From the NCBI GenBank assembly GCA_014379275.1, contig JACMMA010000699.1, positions 1-10,308 on the forward strand: a stretch of DNA of 10,308 bases. Direction: 5' to 3'. This document shows positions 1 to 6,125 of the stretch, piece after piece. Positions within the stretch are counted from its first letter, which is position 1. Each line of letters opens with the position of its first letter. Below the pieces are notes generated by a model, which had not been told where the DNA came from, did no database searches, and saw nothing but the letters and a program-made list of their open reading frames with translations. The position numbers and the translations under genes are program-made. This DNA is from Armatimonadota bacterium (GTDB lineage: Bacteria; Armatimonadota; Armatimonadia; Armatimonadales; Armatimonadaceae).

Positions 1-30
1 AAAGTACATTCCTATATCACACTTTGTATA

Positions 31-78
31 TTAAAGCAAACGCTTGCTTGTGGAAACACTTGCTTGTGGAAACACTTG
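31..78. repeat. Three tandem 16-bp operator-like units
   Basis: Units at 47-62 and 63-78 are identical (CTTGTGGAAACACTTG). The unit at 31-46 (TTAAAGCAAACGCTTG) is a diverged copy sharing the pattern G-S-AAAC-R-CTTG. The exact period-16 match runs from 43 to 78. A spacing of 16 bp is about one and a half helical turns, so neighbouring units would lie on opposite faces of the DNA. The simplest reading is an array of sites for one DNA-binding protein. Confidence 0.65.
34..49. promoter_or_regulatory. LacI/GalR-type operator candidate
   Basis: AAGCAA-ACGC-TTGCTT is an inverted repeat with perfect 6-bp arms around a central CG. Its core AAACGCTT fits AANCGNTT, the hallmark of operators bound by LacI/GalR-family repressors and CcpA-like regulators. 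It lies 4 bases from a minus-strand -10-like hexamer TATACA (25-30), so a bound repressor would block a leftward promoter. The regulated gene and the regulator are not in the window. This family often controls sugar-use genes, which suits the carbohydrate theme here. The operator call is inference from sequence form. Confidence 0.45.
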
Positions 79-276
79 TTCTATGCAAGAAAGTGGGAAA
101 ACAGACTGTCAATGACGGCACTCTGGTCAAAAAATGTCATCATCACGGCACTTTTCGAGCTTTTCATTTCAAAGTGATGACCCCCAACAAAGCGTCGTAC
201 AATAACAACGACAACAACTTCATATATAGATATATAGTAGTAAATCTGTACGCGAGCGGTAGGTCGTAGCTTGGTC

Positions 277-298
277 GCTTGATTCAAGCAAGGAATCA
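277..298. repeat. Overlapping inverted repeats
   Basis: GCTTGA-T-TCAAGC at 277-289 is a perfect 6-bp inverted repeat around one base. A second pair, TGATTC (280-285) and GAATCA (293-298), overlaps it. Such compact dyads are typical of dimeric repressor sites, but no promoter or gene start lies close by, so no role can be assigned. Confidence 0.3.
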
Positions 299-584
299 TT
301 GAAAGGGGAGAGTGAACAAAGCGATTCCCTACAGGAACGGTTTCAAGGAACGATTCCAAAGAATAATCCGGAGTGGTTTCAACTCCCCATGAAGGACAGC
401 AGATGTGAGCATAGGACCGAGGCTCGTTGTCACGGCCATCGGTCTTATTTGTTTCGTCGGAGGGTGCTTGAATGCCGGGGGAGTGCGGGACTGAATACCC
501 CGTAGAAACACGCCACGTTGCCCGCACAGGCGCCCGGCTACGCCCGACGGCAAGTAATCGGTCGAGGGACGCCCGGGGCGGCAT

Positions 585-613
585 ACGCTATTTCTGGCGA
601 TGGCGGATAGCGT
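585..613. other. Stem-loop just beyond the kinase stop codon
   Basis: ACGCTAT (585-591) and ATAGCGT (607-613) form a perfect 7-bp stem with a 15-base loop, starting 30 bases past the minus-strand kinase stop. There is no T run after the stem on the minus strand; GC-rich sequence follows instead. It is therefore not a standard intrinsic terminator. It could protect the mRNA 3' end or be chance. Confidence 0.3.
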
Positions 614-642
614 GGTCATTTTGAGCGCGGCCCGGTGGTTCG

Positions 643-3276
643 TTACTTGGACTGTTCGTTGCTTAGACTGCGTCCCGTCCAGCGTTCGACAGTCAGGAAT
701 AAGTCCTCCGCACGGATCGGCTTTCGCAGAAAGTCATCCATCCCTGCCAGGAGCACGGTTTGGGGATCTGTTTCGGAAACATCGCTGATGAGCGCGACGA
801 TCGGAAGTCGCCTGCCGCTGGGATCACTTGCTTCTTTGCCGCGAAGTGTTCGGGCAGTGTCGAAAGCGTTCTCGTCCGGCAACTGGCAGTCGATTAGAAG
901 CAGGTCAAAGTCGCTTCCGCCCGCAATCGCCTCCGACACCGAAGTCGCTTCCGGGACGACCATCACCGCAACGCCGCGCTTTTCGAGAAGCCGAACCAGG
1001 AGTCGACGGTTGACCGGGTTATTTTCGGCGACCAGAATCCGGAGTGGAGAGATAAACGTCGCTTCGCTGCCATCGACGCCATCGCCATCGCCAACAGTAT
1101 CGCCATCGTCAAAGGAAGACTCCGAGACGACCGCCGCCGAATCGTCCTTTCCCGCCCCCTTCTGAAGACCCTCCAGATCGTACAGGGTGTCGTGAAAACC
1201 GTCCTGGGGGGTGTCCCGGGCAGCCTGGGCGATGGCATCGCTTATGGCGCGGCGCAGGGCATCTTGGCGGACCGGCTTGTGAAGATATGCCGCGATACCG
1301 GCACCCTCCGCCGCTTCCGCCTCCCCTTTGAGCGCGGCGGACGTCAGCATCACCATCGGCAACAACGAAGAGCGCGCGGGGAGTTCGTTGTCGCCGCGCC
1401 GGATGCAACGAGCCAGGTCGAACCCGTCCATATCGGGCATTTGTAAATCCAGAATGACAACATCGAAGGGTTTTTCGGGCTCGTCGATCGCAAGACGGCT
1501 AAGCGCTTGCGATCCACTCTCTACCGCTTCGGCATGCATTCCCAGTGCCTTTGCTTGCCCAAGTAGCACACGGCGATTGGTGGCGTTGTCGTCCACAATC
1601 AAAACCCTTTTTCCTTCGAGACTATCGCTCGCCGTTGCTCCGTTGCTATTCATAGAGAGAACAGTTTGTATCGGTTCCTCTCTCTGGCGCGGGAGAAATA
1701 TTCCGAAGCGGAACGTGGTCCCTTCACCGACCGTGCTGGTGAAGGATATCGTGCCGCCCATCCTTTCTACGAGTTGCTTCGAGATCGCCAGTCCCAGGCC
1801 AGAACCGCCGTATTTTCGTGTCATCGAACCGTCTGCCTGGGAGAAACTCTGGAAAAGTTGCTTTTGTGCATCTAAAGGTATCCCGATACCCGTATCAGAT
1901 ATCTCAAATCGCACCCATACCTCGCTGGAGTTGATCGTCCCCGCATCAACCCGCACGACGATTTCTCCCGATTCCGTAAACTTGATCGCGTTCCCGATTA
2001 GGTTCATCAACACCTGCCGGATCCTACCCGGATCGCCGACCAGTAGAATGGGGGTACCCTGCTCAAGAACATAACCCATCTCCAATCCTTTGCGCTCCGC
2101 TCCGTCGTAAAGAAGCGTGATCACATCCTCGACCACTTCACGCAGGTCGAACGGAATATGCTCGAACTCTAATTTCCCCGCTTCAATTTTGGAGAAATCG
2201 AGAATATCGTTGATTACGGCGAGAAGCGCGGTCGCGCTGTTTTGGACGATCTGGGCATAGTCGCGCTGTTCATGATCAAGATTGGTATCTAGGAGCAATC
2301 CTGTCATCCCCAACACGCCGTTCATCGGCGTCCGAATTTCGTGACTCATGTTCGCCAGAAATTCGGATTTCAGACGCGTCGTATCCACCGCCTCGTCGCG
2401 AGCAAGCCGCAGAGCCTCCGTCTGATCGGACAGCACGTTATTCATGCCCCGCAGGGTTCGGTTCAAACGATCTAGCTCCCGCTCCCGGGCGGTAAGCACA
2501 TTCAGTCCGCTTTCGACTTTGACGAAACCGGGCCGGAGCACACCGATACCGAATGCACCAATAGCCAGAACAGTCAGTGTCGCCAGGGCAATTTCAGCCA
2601 GCGCGATGTTATTGCGGTGTTGTTCCGCCGTCGCCTCATGAGAGGCGACTATATCCTCCATCGCGGCCAAAAAATCGCGGCTGGGCTCGGCGATCCGCTC
2701 CGTGGCGCGAAGCATTCCTGGTGATGTCTGCGCTATCGTTCCCCCTAGCGCATCCAGTCGTGCCGCTTCCGCTTCTACAGCATTACACGCGGCGATCAGT
2801 CGTTCGAAAGGCCTCTGCGCTCGATCGTACAGTCTCTTCGTTGTGCCTGATGGGTCGGAAGGGACGATTGCATTGCCGACACTTTGAGGGGCAGAGTATG
2901 CCGAAGTAAACTGCGCCATGTTTTTCCGAAACCGCGAACGCTCCGCATTGCGTTCCACGCGCGTCCGGGCGGAACGAATCAACAGCGCGTTTTTCGCGAC
3001 GCGTTGCGAGTACAAGCGGTGCCGACCGGCGGTGTTCACCACCCGGGCGTCCGTGCGGGCAATTTGGAGAGAGGCGCGGGATAGAAGAAAAGATGCGGAA
3101 GGAAGGGCAACCAGGACGACTAAGACTGTGATCGCGCGTCGCCGCAGCCTATCCAGCGAGAGATTGGCGTCTTGATGGGGCGAGACCTTATTGTCCGTGG
3201 CGGGCTGGGACGCTGTAGCGCCACCTGTTGGGAGCTGGAACGTATCCGCAGAAAGATTATCAGAGTCTGGCATCAT
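643..3276 (-). CDS. Hybrid sensor histidine kinase, two receiver domains
   Basis: This 877-residue inner-membrane hybrid kinase should autophosphorylate on histidine and pass phosphate to its own receivers. Transmembrane helices at about 47-66 and 226-248 flank a ~160-residue extracytoplasmic domain. Just after the first helix, NTAGRHRLYSQRVAK (81-95) resembles the P-box of NarX/NarQ and PilJ N-terminal sensors, so a small anionic ligand is possible but unproven. A signalling helix (~252-300) leads to the H-box SHEIRTP (His312). The ATP-binding domain shows the N-box (Asn425, Asn429), DTGIGI (461-466) and GGSGLGL (490-496). Receiver 1 has Asp562/Asp563, phospho-acceptor Asp610, Thr645 and Lys667. 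Receiver 2 has Glu751, Asp796 and Lys852, with Ser831 where Thr is usual. An acidic Asp/Gly-rich linker (~711-738) separates them. No Hpt domain or separate regulator is seen. ATG at 3273 is an equally possible start. Confidence 0.93.
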   Translation of the reverse strand: MMPDSDNLSADTFQLPTGGATASQPATDNKVSPHQDANLSLDRLRRRAITVLVVLVALPSASFLLSRASLQIARTDARVVNTAGRHRLYSQRVAKNALLIRSARTRVERNAERSRFRKNMAQFTSAYSAPQSVGNAIVPSDPSGTTKRLYDRAQRPFERLIAACNAVEAEAARLDALGGTIAQTSPGMLRATERIAEPSRDFLAAMEDIVASHEATAEQHRNNIALAEIALATLTVLAIGAFGIGVLRPGFVKVESGLNVLTARERELDRLNRTLRGMNNVLSDQTEALRLARDEAVDTTRLKSEFLANMSHEIRTPMNGVLGMTGLLLDTNLDHEQRDYAQIVQNSATALLAVINDILDFSKIEAGKLEFEHIPFDLREVVEDVITLLYDGAERKGLEMGYVLEQGTPILLVGDPGRIRQVLMNLIGNAIKFTESGEIVVRVDAGTINSSEVWVRFEISDTGIGIPLDAQKQLFQSFSQADGSMTRKYGGSGLGLAISKQLVERMGGTISFTSTVGEGTTFRFGIFLPRQREEPIQTVLSMNSNGATASDSLEGKRVLIVDDNATNRRVLLGQAKALGMHAEAVESGSQALSRLAIDEPEKPFDVVILDLQMPDMDGFDLARCIRRGDNELPARSSLLPMVMLTSAALKGEAEAAEGAGIAAYLHKPVRQDALRRAISDAIAQAARDTPQDGFHDTLYDLEGLQKGAGKDDSAAVVSESSFDDGDTVGDGDGVDGSEATFISPLRILVAENNPVNRRLLVRLLEKRGVAVMVVPEATSVSEAIAGGSDFDLLLIDCQLPDENAFDTARTLRGKEASDPSGRRLPIVALISDVSETDPQTVLLAGMDDFLRKPIRAEDLFLTVERWTGRSLSNEQSK

Positions 3277-3297
3277 TTAATGGAAGCATACCTTTTA

Positions 3298-3303
3298 ATT
3301 GTA
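3298..3303 (-). promoter_or_regulatory. Possible -10 element of the kinase gene
   Basis: On the minus strand TACAAT matches the TATAAT consensus at five of six bases and lies 21 bases before the kinase ATG. No good TTGACA lies 16-18 bases upstream. An AAAAGG motif lies between it and the gene but is 14 bases from the ATG, too far for efficient ribosome binding. Confidence 0.3.
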
Positions 3304-3348
3304 CGCGATTTGGTTCCGATTGCCCCTGAGTTATGGTCATTATAAGAC

Positions 3349-3356
3349 GTCATGAC
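3349..3356. promoter_or_regulatory. GTCATGAC palindrome, possible regulator site
   Basis: GTCATGAC is a perfect 8-bp palindrome and partly overlaps GACGTC (3346-3351). A further GTCAT lies at 3336-3340, so GTCAT/ATGAC arms also pair over 3336-3356. The position between two divergent genes is where a shared regulator would bind, but the regulator is unknown. Confidence 0.25.
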
Positions 3357-3437
3357 AGATAACGGTGCACTGTCGCCTCGCCAGACGTTTTCACAACAGC
3401 GCGACATCAGATCCATTTACTGATAAAGGAGGGACTC

Positions 3438-3497
3438 TTGTTACACTGCCCCGGCGAAACGCAAACAAAGACTCCCACTCACCAGGACCATGAATGA
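3438..3497 (+). CDS. Possible 19-residue leader ORF with a strong ribosome site
   Basis: The near-perfect Shine-Dalgarno AAAGGAGG (3425-3432) is followed after 5 bases by TTG, opening a 19-codon ORF (MLHCPGETQTKTPTHQDHE) ending in TGA at 3495-3497. It would be a small peptide translated before the oxidoreductase gene, perhaps as a leader ORF. The peptide is not recognised, its start is the rarer TTG, and no promoter is visible upstream. The likely oxidoreductase promoter is downstream of it, which counts against a leader role unless there is a second promoter. Chance is a fair alternative. Confidence 0.15.
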   Translation: MLHCPGETQTKTPTHQDHE

Positions 3498-3569
3498 GGG
3501 AATCGTCCCTGATTTTCGTAGGGCAACGGTGTGAGAAAGAAAGCACACGCGAAAAAATGAGGAACCCGG

Positions 3570-3575
3570 TATAAT
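3570..3575 (+). promoter_or_regulatory. Consensus -10 element 9 bases before the oxidoreductase start
   Basis: TATAAT is a perfect sigma-70-type -10 hexamer, preceded by GG. Transcription normally starts about 6-8 bases after the -10, which here falls at or within a few bases of the ATG at 3585. The mRNA would have little or no 5' leader. No TTGACA-like -35 lies at the usual distance. The only Shine-Dalgarno-like bases (GGGAA) touch the start codon, which fits leaderless translation. Confidence 0.5.
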
Positions 3576-3584
3576 CGTCGGGAA

Positions 3585-4745
3585 ATGTCTATACAATCGT
3601 TAGGCGTCGGCATCGTCGGTTATGGCTTTATCGGCAAGGTGCACGCCTGGGCGCACCGTTCGCTTCCGTTCTTTTACTCGCCCCTACCGGCAGAAACCCG
3701 CCTTGTCGGAGTTTGCACCACCCGCCCCGAAACGGCCGAAGCCGCACGCCGCGAGGCGGGGTTCGAGTTTGCCACCACGAACCCCAACGAACTGCTGGCG
3801 CGACCAGACATCAATCTCATTCATTGTTGCACCCCGAACGATTCGCACGGGGATCTGCTCCTCGCCGCGTTACAAGCGGGAAAGCATGTCTACTGCGACA
3901 AACCGCTCACCCACACCCTGACAGAGGCACGGCGAGTCGCTGACGCGGCGCGGGGTGTTTCCACGATTCACCGCATGACGTTCCATTACCGCTTCGCCCC
4001 GGCGACACTTCGCGCCAAAGAGTTGATAGAGTCCGGATTTCTCGGCGAACTGTATCAGTTTCGCGCCGGGTATCTGCACGCCGGCTACATCGACCCGAAC
4101 CGCCCGCGCACCTGGCGCACGGTGATGGGAAAGAGTGGCGGGGGCGCAATCATGGACCTGGGCGTTCATGTTTTCGATCTCACCCGCTTCCTGGTCGGCG
4201 AGTTCGACGCCGTAAACGCGCAGCTTGTGACCCGGATCCCTTCCCGCCCGGATGTCGTGACCGGACAACCCGCCCCGGTGGACGTGGACGACATTGCCAT
4301 CGTACAAGCCCGGACTAAATCCGGCGCCATCGGCATCGTCGAGGCGTCGCGCCTCGCTACCGGTGTACAGGACGAATTGCGCATCGAACTGCATGGCTCG
4401 AAAGGGATGATCGCCTGGAACCTGATGGACCCGAACTACCTGGACGTGTACGACGCCCGCGACCCCGAGCAAGCACTCGGCGGCAACCGGGGCGTCAAGC
4501 GGATCGAGTGTGTCTCGCGCTATCCCAAGCCGTGGAGTTTCAAAACCCCGAAAAACACGCTCGGCTGGAACCAACTACACGCCCATTCCTTGTATGATTT
4601 CGTGCGGGCGGTCGCCGAAAACGACACCGAAAGCGGGCCGACCTTCGCGGACGGTTTCGCCGCACAGGCGTTCGTGCATGCCTGTCAGGAATCGGCGGCG
4701 GGTGGAGGCATTTGGACGAAAATAGTTTCGGGGGACGTTGAGTAG
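3585..4745 (+). CDS. Gfo/Idh/MocA family oxidoreductase
   Basis: This 386-residue cytoplasmic protein is a NAD(P)-dependent dehydrogenase of the Gfo/Idh/MocA family, which mostly oxidises or reduces hydroxyls of sugars, inositols or sugar acids. The N-terminal Rossmann fold shows GYGFIG (12-17) for dinucleotide binding. CDKPL (104-108) is the EKP-like motif with the conserved Lys106; Asp replaces the usual Glu, an accepted variant. GGGAIMDLGVHVFDL (185-199) carries the family's catalytic-type Asp191 and His195 in the C-terminal alpha/beta domain. Length is normal and there is no signal peptide. The start is chosen because the Rossmann motif follows at once and no upstream in-frame start has a ribosome site. 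It stands alone, divergent from the kinase and convergent with the next gene. Substrate cannot be assigned from sequence; a plant-sugar role is only suggested by the nearby xylanase. Confidence 0.92.
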   Translation: MSIQSLGVGIVGYGFIGKVHAWAHRSLPFFYSPLPAETRLVGVCTTRPETAEAARREAGFEFATTNPNELLARPDINLIHCCTPNDSHGDLLLAALQAGKHVYCDKPLTHTLTEARRVADAARGVSTIHRMTFHYRFAPATLRAKELIESGFLGELYQFRAGYLHAGYIDPNRPRTWRTVMGKSGGGAIMDLGVHVFDLTRFLVGEFDAVNAQLVTRIPSRPDVVTGQPAPVDVDDIAIVQARTKSGAIGIVEASRLATGVQDELRIELHGSKGMIAWNLMDPNYLDVYDARDPEQALGGNRGVKRIECVSRYPKPWSFKTPKNTLGWNQLHAHSLYDFVRAVAENDTESGPTFADGFAAQAFVHACQESAAGGGIWTKIVSGDVE

Positions 4746-5196
4746 GCAAGACAATTACGCGCCCGTGTACCATCACGATGTCGCACTTCATGCGGGTGAT
4801 CCGTTCGAAAACCGCAACGAGGAAAACCGTTTCGATGGGATGCAAAAGATCGCCTCTGTCGTGCCAGTTGCATTGATAATCGCCGGGCGGATACCGCGAT
4901 CAGCTTCCGCCGTGTCGCCGCCCTCGGTACCCGCCCGCGAGAGAGTCGCGTGAGGAATGATTTCCAGTTCGCCGCGGGGCGGTATCTCCAACCCGGAACC
5001 GATGAAGGAAGTGATTCCGCTGCCCGCGTGGTCCGTCTGGTACATCCTTGATCTGGCAACAAAAAAGATGGTCGCCGTTCACCCCCGTCGATCGACCGGC
5101 ATTCGCCGTTGTATTTTAAGCCCTGGTGCGGATTACGCGTTCAATCTGTCGCCTCCTCGCCTTCACAGCGTCGAATAACGGGAAGAGTAGACGTCG
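4746..5196. other. Convergent intergenic region
   Basis: This 451-bp stretch lies between the convergent ends of the oxidoreductase and the membrane-anchored protein. No hairpin followed by a T run is visible. TCGAAA (4805-4810) / TTTCGA (4830-4835) and ATAACG (5175-5180) / CGTTAT (5195-5200, overlapping the minus-strand stop codon) are the best dyads. One minus-strand ORF at 4788-5045 looks somewhat coding and is listed separately. The gap is long for a convergent pair and may contain a decayed or very short gene. Confidence 0.5.
4788..5045 (-). CDS. Doubtful 85-residue hypothetical ORF
   Basis: I do not recognise this product. The frame is worth recording because about two thirds of its codons end in G or C, as in nearby genes. 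It also uses common codons such as ATC, GAC, GGC and GAG, and the protein has a balanced composition (for example GLEIPPRGELEIIPHATL at about 18-35). Against it, AAGG directly abuts the ATG, leaving no room for a normal ribosome site. There is no membrane segment or domain motif, and the opposite strand is open too. The frame extends 11 codons upstream of the ATG before a stop. It could be a real small protein, the remnant of a larger gene, or chance. Confidence 0.2.
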   Translation of the reverse strand: MYQTDHAGSGITSFIGSGLEIPPRGELEIIPHATLSRAGTEGGDTAEADRGIRPAIINATGTTEAIFCIPSKRFSSLRFSNGSPA

Positions 5197-5910
5197 TTAT
5201 AAGTGATTCGAAACCTCAGTTTTACTTGCCCCCCCGGCCTGGCGGATGATCACTCCGGTCAACTCGACCTCACCGACTTTGTGCCCGAGATGAAAGTCCA
5301 TTTTCGCCCAGTTCGCCGGGGCGTCCAGCGGTTGTGTCCATTCTTCCGTGTACTGTTTCCACTCGGGGGTTAAATTCTGTACGTGGTAAACCACTTTCGT
5401 ATACGGGTCCGCGTTCTGCTCAACCACTGCCGAGACAGGACAGGAATCCTTGCTCCGTCCCCAGAATGTCAGACGGATGCGTTTCCCTTTCCGTAAAGGA
5501 ACGCTGAGGGGGCGGGCGATCTGTACCTCCCATGCTTTGTCGCTGACGGAACGAATGCTTATATGGCGTGCCCAAGGATGACCGGGAACCGAGGCATTCA
5601 CGGTGCTCAGAATAGCGTCCGCCCCTTTATTACCTGTTGTCGCCGGGGTGAGTAGCGTCAGCCACTCATTAGAAGTGATATCTGGCATCAGCAGGACACC
5701 GGGAGGGAGAGCGGTTTTGACTGGCGCGGAAACAGGGGACTGCGAGGGGGGCACAGTTGCCGTGGGACTGGTTGCCAGGGAAGCCGCCGCCGCCATCTGA
5801 CGAGAGGGAGGTACGGATGGGCTTCGGTCTCGCCACACCAACGCGACGATGAGCAGTAAAAAACCTCCCAGAATAAACATCAACCCGGCAGGTTTGAGAA
5901 CGATACGCAT
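5197..5910 (-). CDS. Membrane-anchored protein, GH10-type carbohydrate-binding-like module
   Basis: This 237-residue protein has a hydrophobic segment at about 8-26, best read as an uncleaved signal anchor. A Pro/Ala/Ser/Thr-rich linker (~30-70) and a beta-rich domain (~75-226) follow, probably outside the membrane. The pattern WEVQIARPL (127-135), KGKRIRLTFWGRSK (141-154), PEWKQYTEEW (182-191), FHLGH (206-210) and GEVELTGVIIR (213-223) resembles the CBM4/9-like jelly-roll modules often found in front of GH10 xylanase domains. It has no catalytic motif, so carbohydrate binding is the likely role, by inference. The ribosome site GAAAGG lies 6 bases before the ATG. It is divergent from the GH10 gene, which lacks such a module, so the two may act as a split binding/catalytic pair. 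Ligand is untested. Confidence 0.75.
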   Translation of the reverse strand: MRIVLKPAGLMFILGGFLLLIVALVWRDRSPSVPPSRQMAAAASLATSPTATVPPSQSPVSAPVKTALPPGVLLMPDITSNEWLTLLTPATTGNKGADAILSTVNASVPGHPWARHISIRSVSDKAWEVQIARPLSVPLRKGKRIRLTFWGRSKDSCPVSAVVEQNADPYTKVVYHVQNLTPEWKQYTEEWTQPLDAPANWAKMDFHLGHKVGEVELTGVIIRQAGGASKTEVSNHL

Positions 5911-5989
5911 GGCTTGCCTTTCTACGTCGAACAGACACGAAAAATGCTCGATTTGGTGACGGAACTGTCCTCGCTTGACGCGAATCCTA

Positions 5990-6019
5990 TGGACACAACA
6001 AAGCGTGCAATACTATTAT
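5990..6019 (+). promoter_or_regulatory. Sigma-70-like promoter candidate for the xylanase
   Basis: TGGACA (one mismatch to TTGACA) and TATTAT (one mismatch to TATAAT) are separated by 18 bases. Transcription would start near 6026 and give a leader of about 100 bases before the xylanase ATG. It competes with the -10-like element at 6114-6119 as the main promoter. Confidence 0.35.
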
Positions 6020-6113
6020 GGGCGGCAACCCCACTTCCTTACAGGGGGACATCAAATAATTGCTGCGGTTGCCCGTGTCTGATCCTCGTCGGGCGGTCGG
6101 TAACCGTTCACGG

Positions 6114-6119
6114 TACTAT
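6114..6119 (+). promoter_or_regulatory. -10-like hexamer 6 bases before the xylanase ATG
   Basis: TACTAT, preceded by GG, ends 6 bases before the ATG at 6126, placing a transcript start at about the start codon. The AGGAA between them touches the ATG and cannot act as a ribosome site for it. It could serve the second ATG at 6138, 12 bases away. The arrangement echoes the oxidoreductase start. Confidence 0.3.
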
Positions 6120-6125
6120 CAGGAA

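Larger units (their letters stand above)
1..642. other. Gene-free, partly AT-rich intergenic region
   Basis: I find no convincing gene here. The first ~250 bases are much richer in A and T than the rest of the window and hold low-complexity tracts: an imperfect AAC run at about 200-218 and a TATATA-rich stretch at about 221-236. Several frames are open for 80-170 codons, but their translations lack domain character and no start has a well-placed ribosome site. The segment separates the end of the minus-strand kinase gene from operator-like repeats at the left edge. Short structured elements include a 13-bp palindrome at 277-289, a GGAGT/ACTCC hairpin at 370-386 and a 7-bp stem at 585-613. It could be a long regulatory spacer, hold an unrecognised RNA, or be a decayed gene. 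Confidence 0.6.
3277..3584. other. Divergent intergenic region, kinase / oxidoreductase
   Basis: This 308-bp stretch separates two divergent genes and must hold both promoters. Visible elements are a minus-strand TACAAT (3298-3303) and TATGCT (3285-3290) upstream of the kinase, palindromes GACGTC (3346-3351) and GTCATGAC (3349-3356), a strong Shine-Dalgarno-like AAAGGAGG (3425-3432), an AGGGA-ATCG-TCCCT hairpin (3497-3510) and a plus-strand TATAAT (3570-3575). No gene longer than 20 codons is supported. Confidence 0.7.
5911..6125. other. Divergent promoter region, binding protein / xylanase
   Basis: These 215 bases separate two divergent genes. On the plus strand TGGACA (5990-5995) and TATTAT (6014-6019) form a sigma-70-like promoter with an 18-base spacer. 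A second -10-like TACTAT (6114-6119) sits just before the xylanase start. TAACCGTTCA (6101-6110) is a degenerate match to a LacI-type core, with AACCGTTC differing from AANCGNTT at one base. No equally good promoter for the minus-strand gene was found. Confidence 0.45.

Noticed and set aside
24..269. Plus-strand 81-codon frame over the AT-rich left region
   Set aside because: The start is a TTG inside the operator-like region and the protein has no recognisable character. The repeats explain the sequence better.
377..398. GTTTCAACTCCCC-like word reminiscent of CRISPR repeats
   Set aside because: Only one copy exists, with no spacer-repeat periodicity and no cas genes. The word is part of a short GGAGT/ACTCC hairpin.
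81..584. Minus-strand open frame of 167 codons
   Set aside because: Its translation is a low-complexity patchwork (a run of valines from the AAC repeat, no domain motif), there is no ribosome site, and it spans two regions of different base composition. Chance is more likely.
1063..1108. Asp/Gly-rich linker in the kinase looking like an EF-hand calcium loop
   Set aside because: The D-x-D-x-D-G spacing does not fit a 12-residue EF-hand loop with flanking helices. It reads better as a flexible acidic linker grown from short DNA repeats.
3894..3908. Asp instead of Glu in the oxidoreductase EKP motif as a sign of inactivity
   Set aside because: The conserved lysine, Asp191 and His195 are all present, and DKP occurs in active members of the family.
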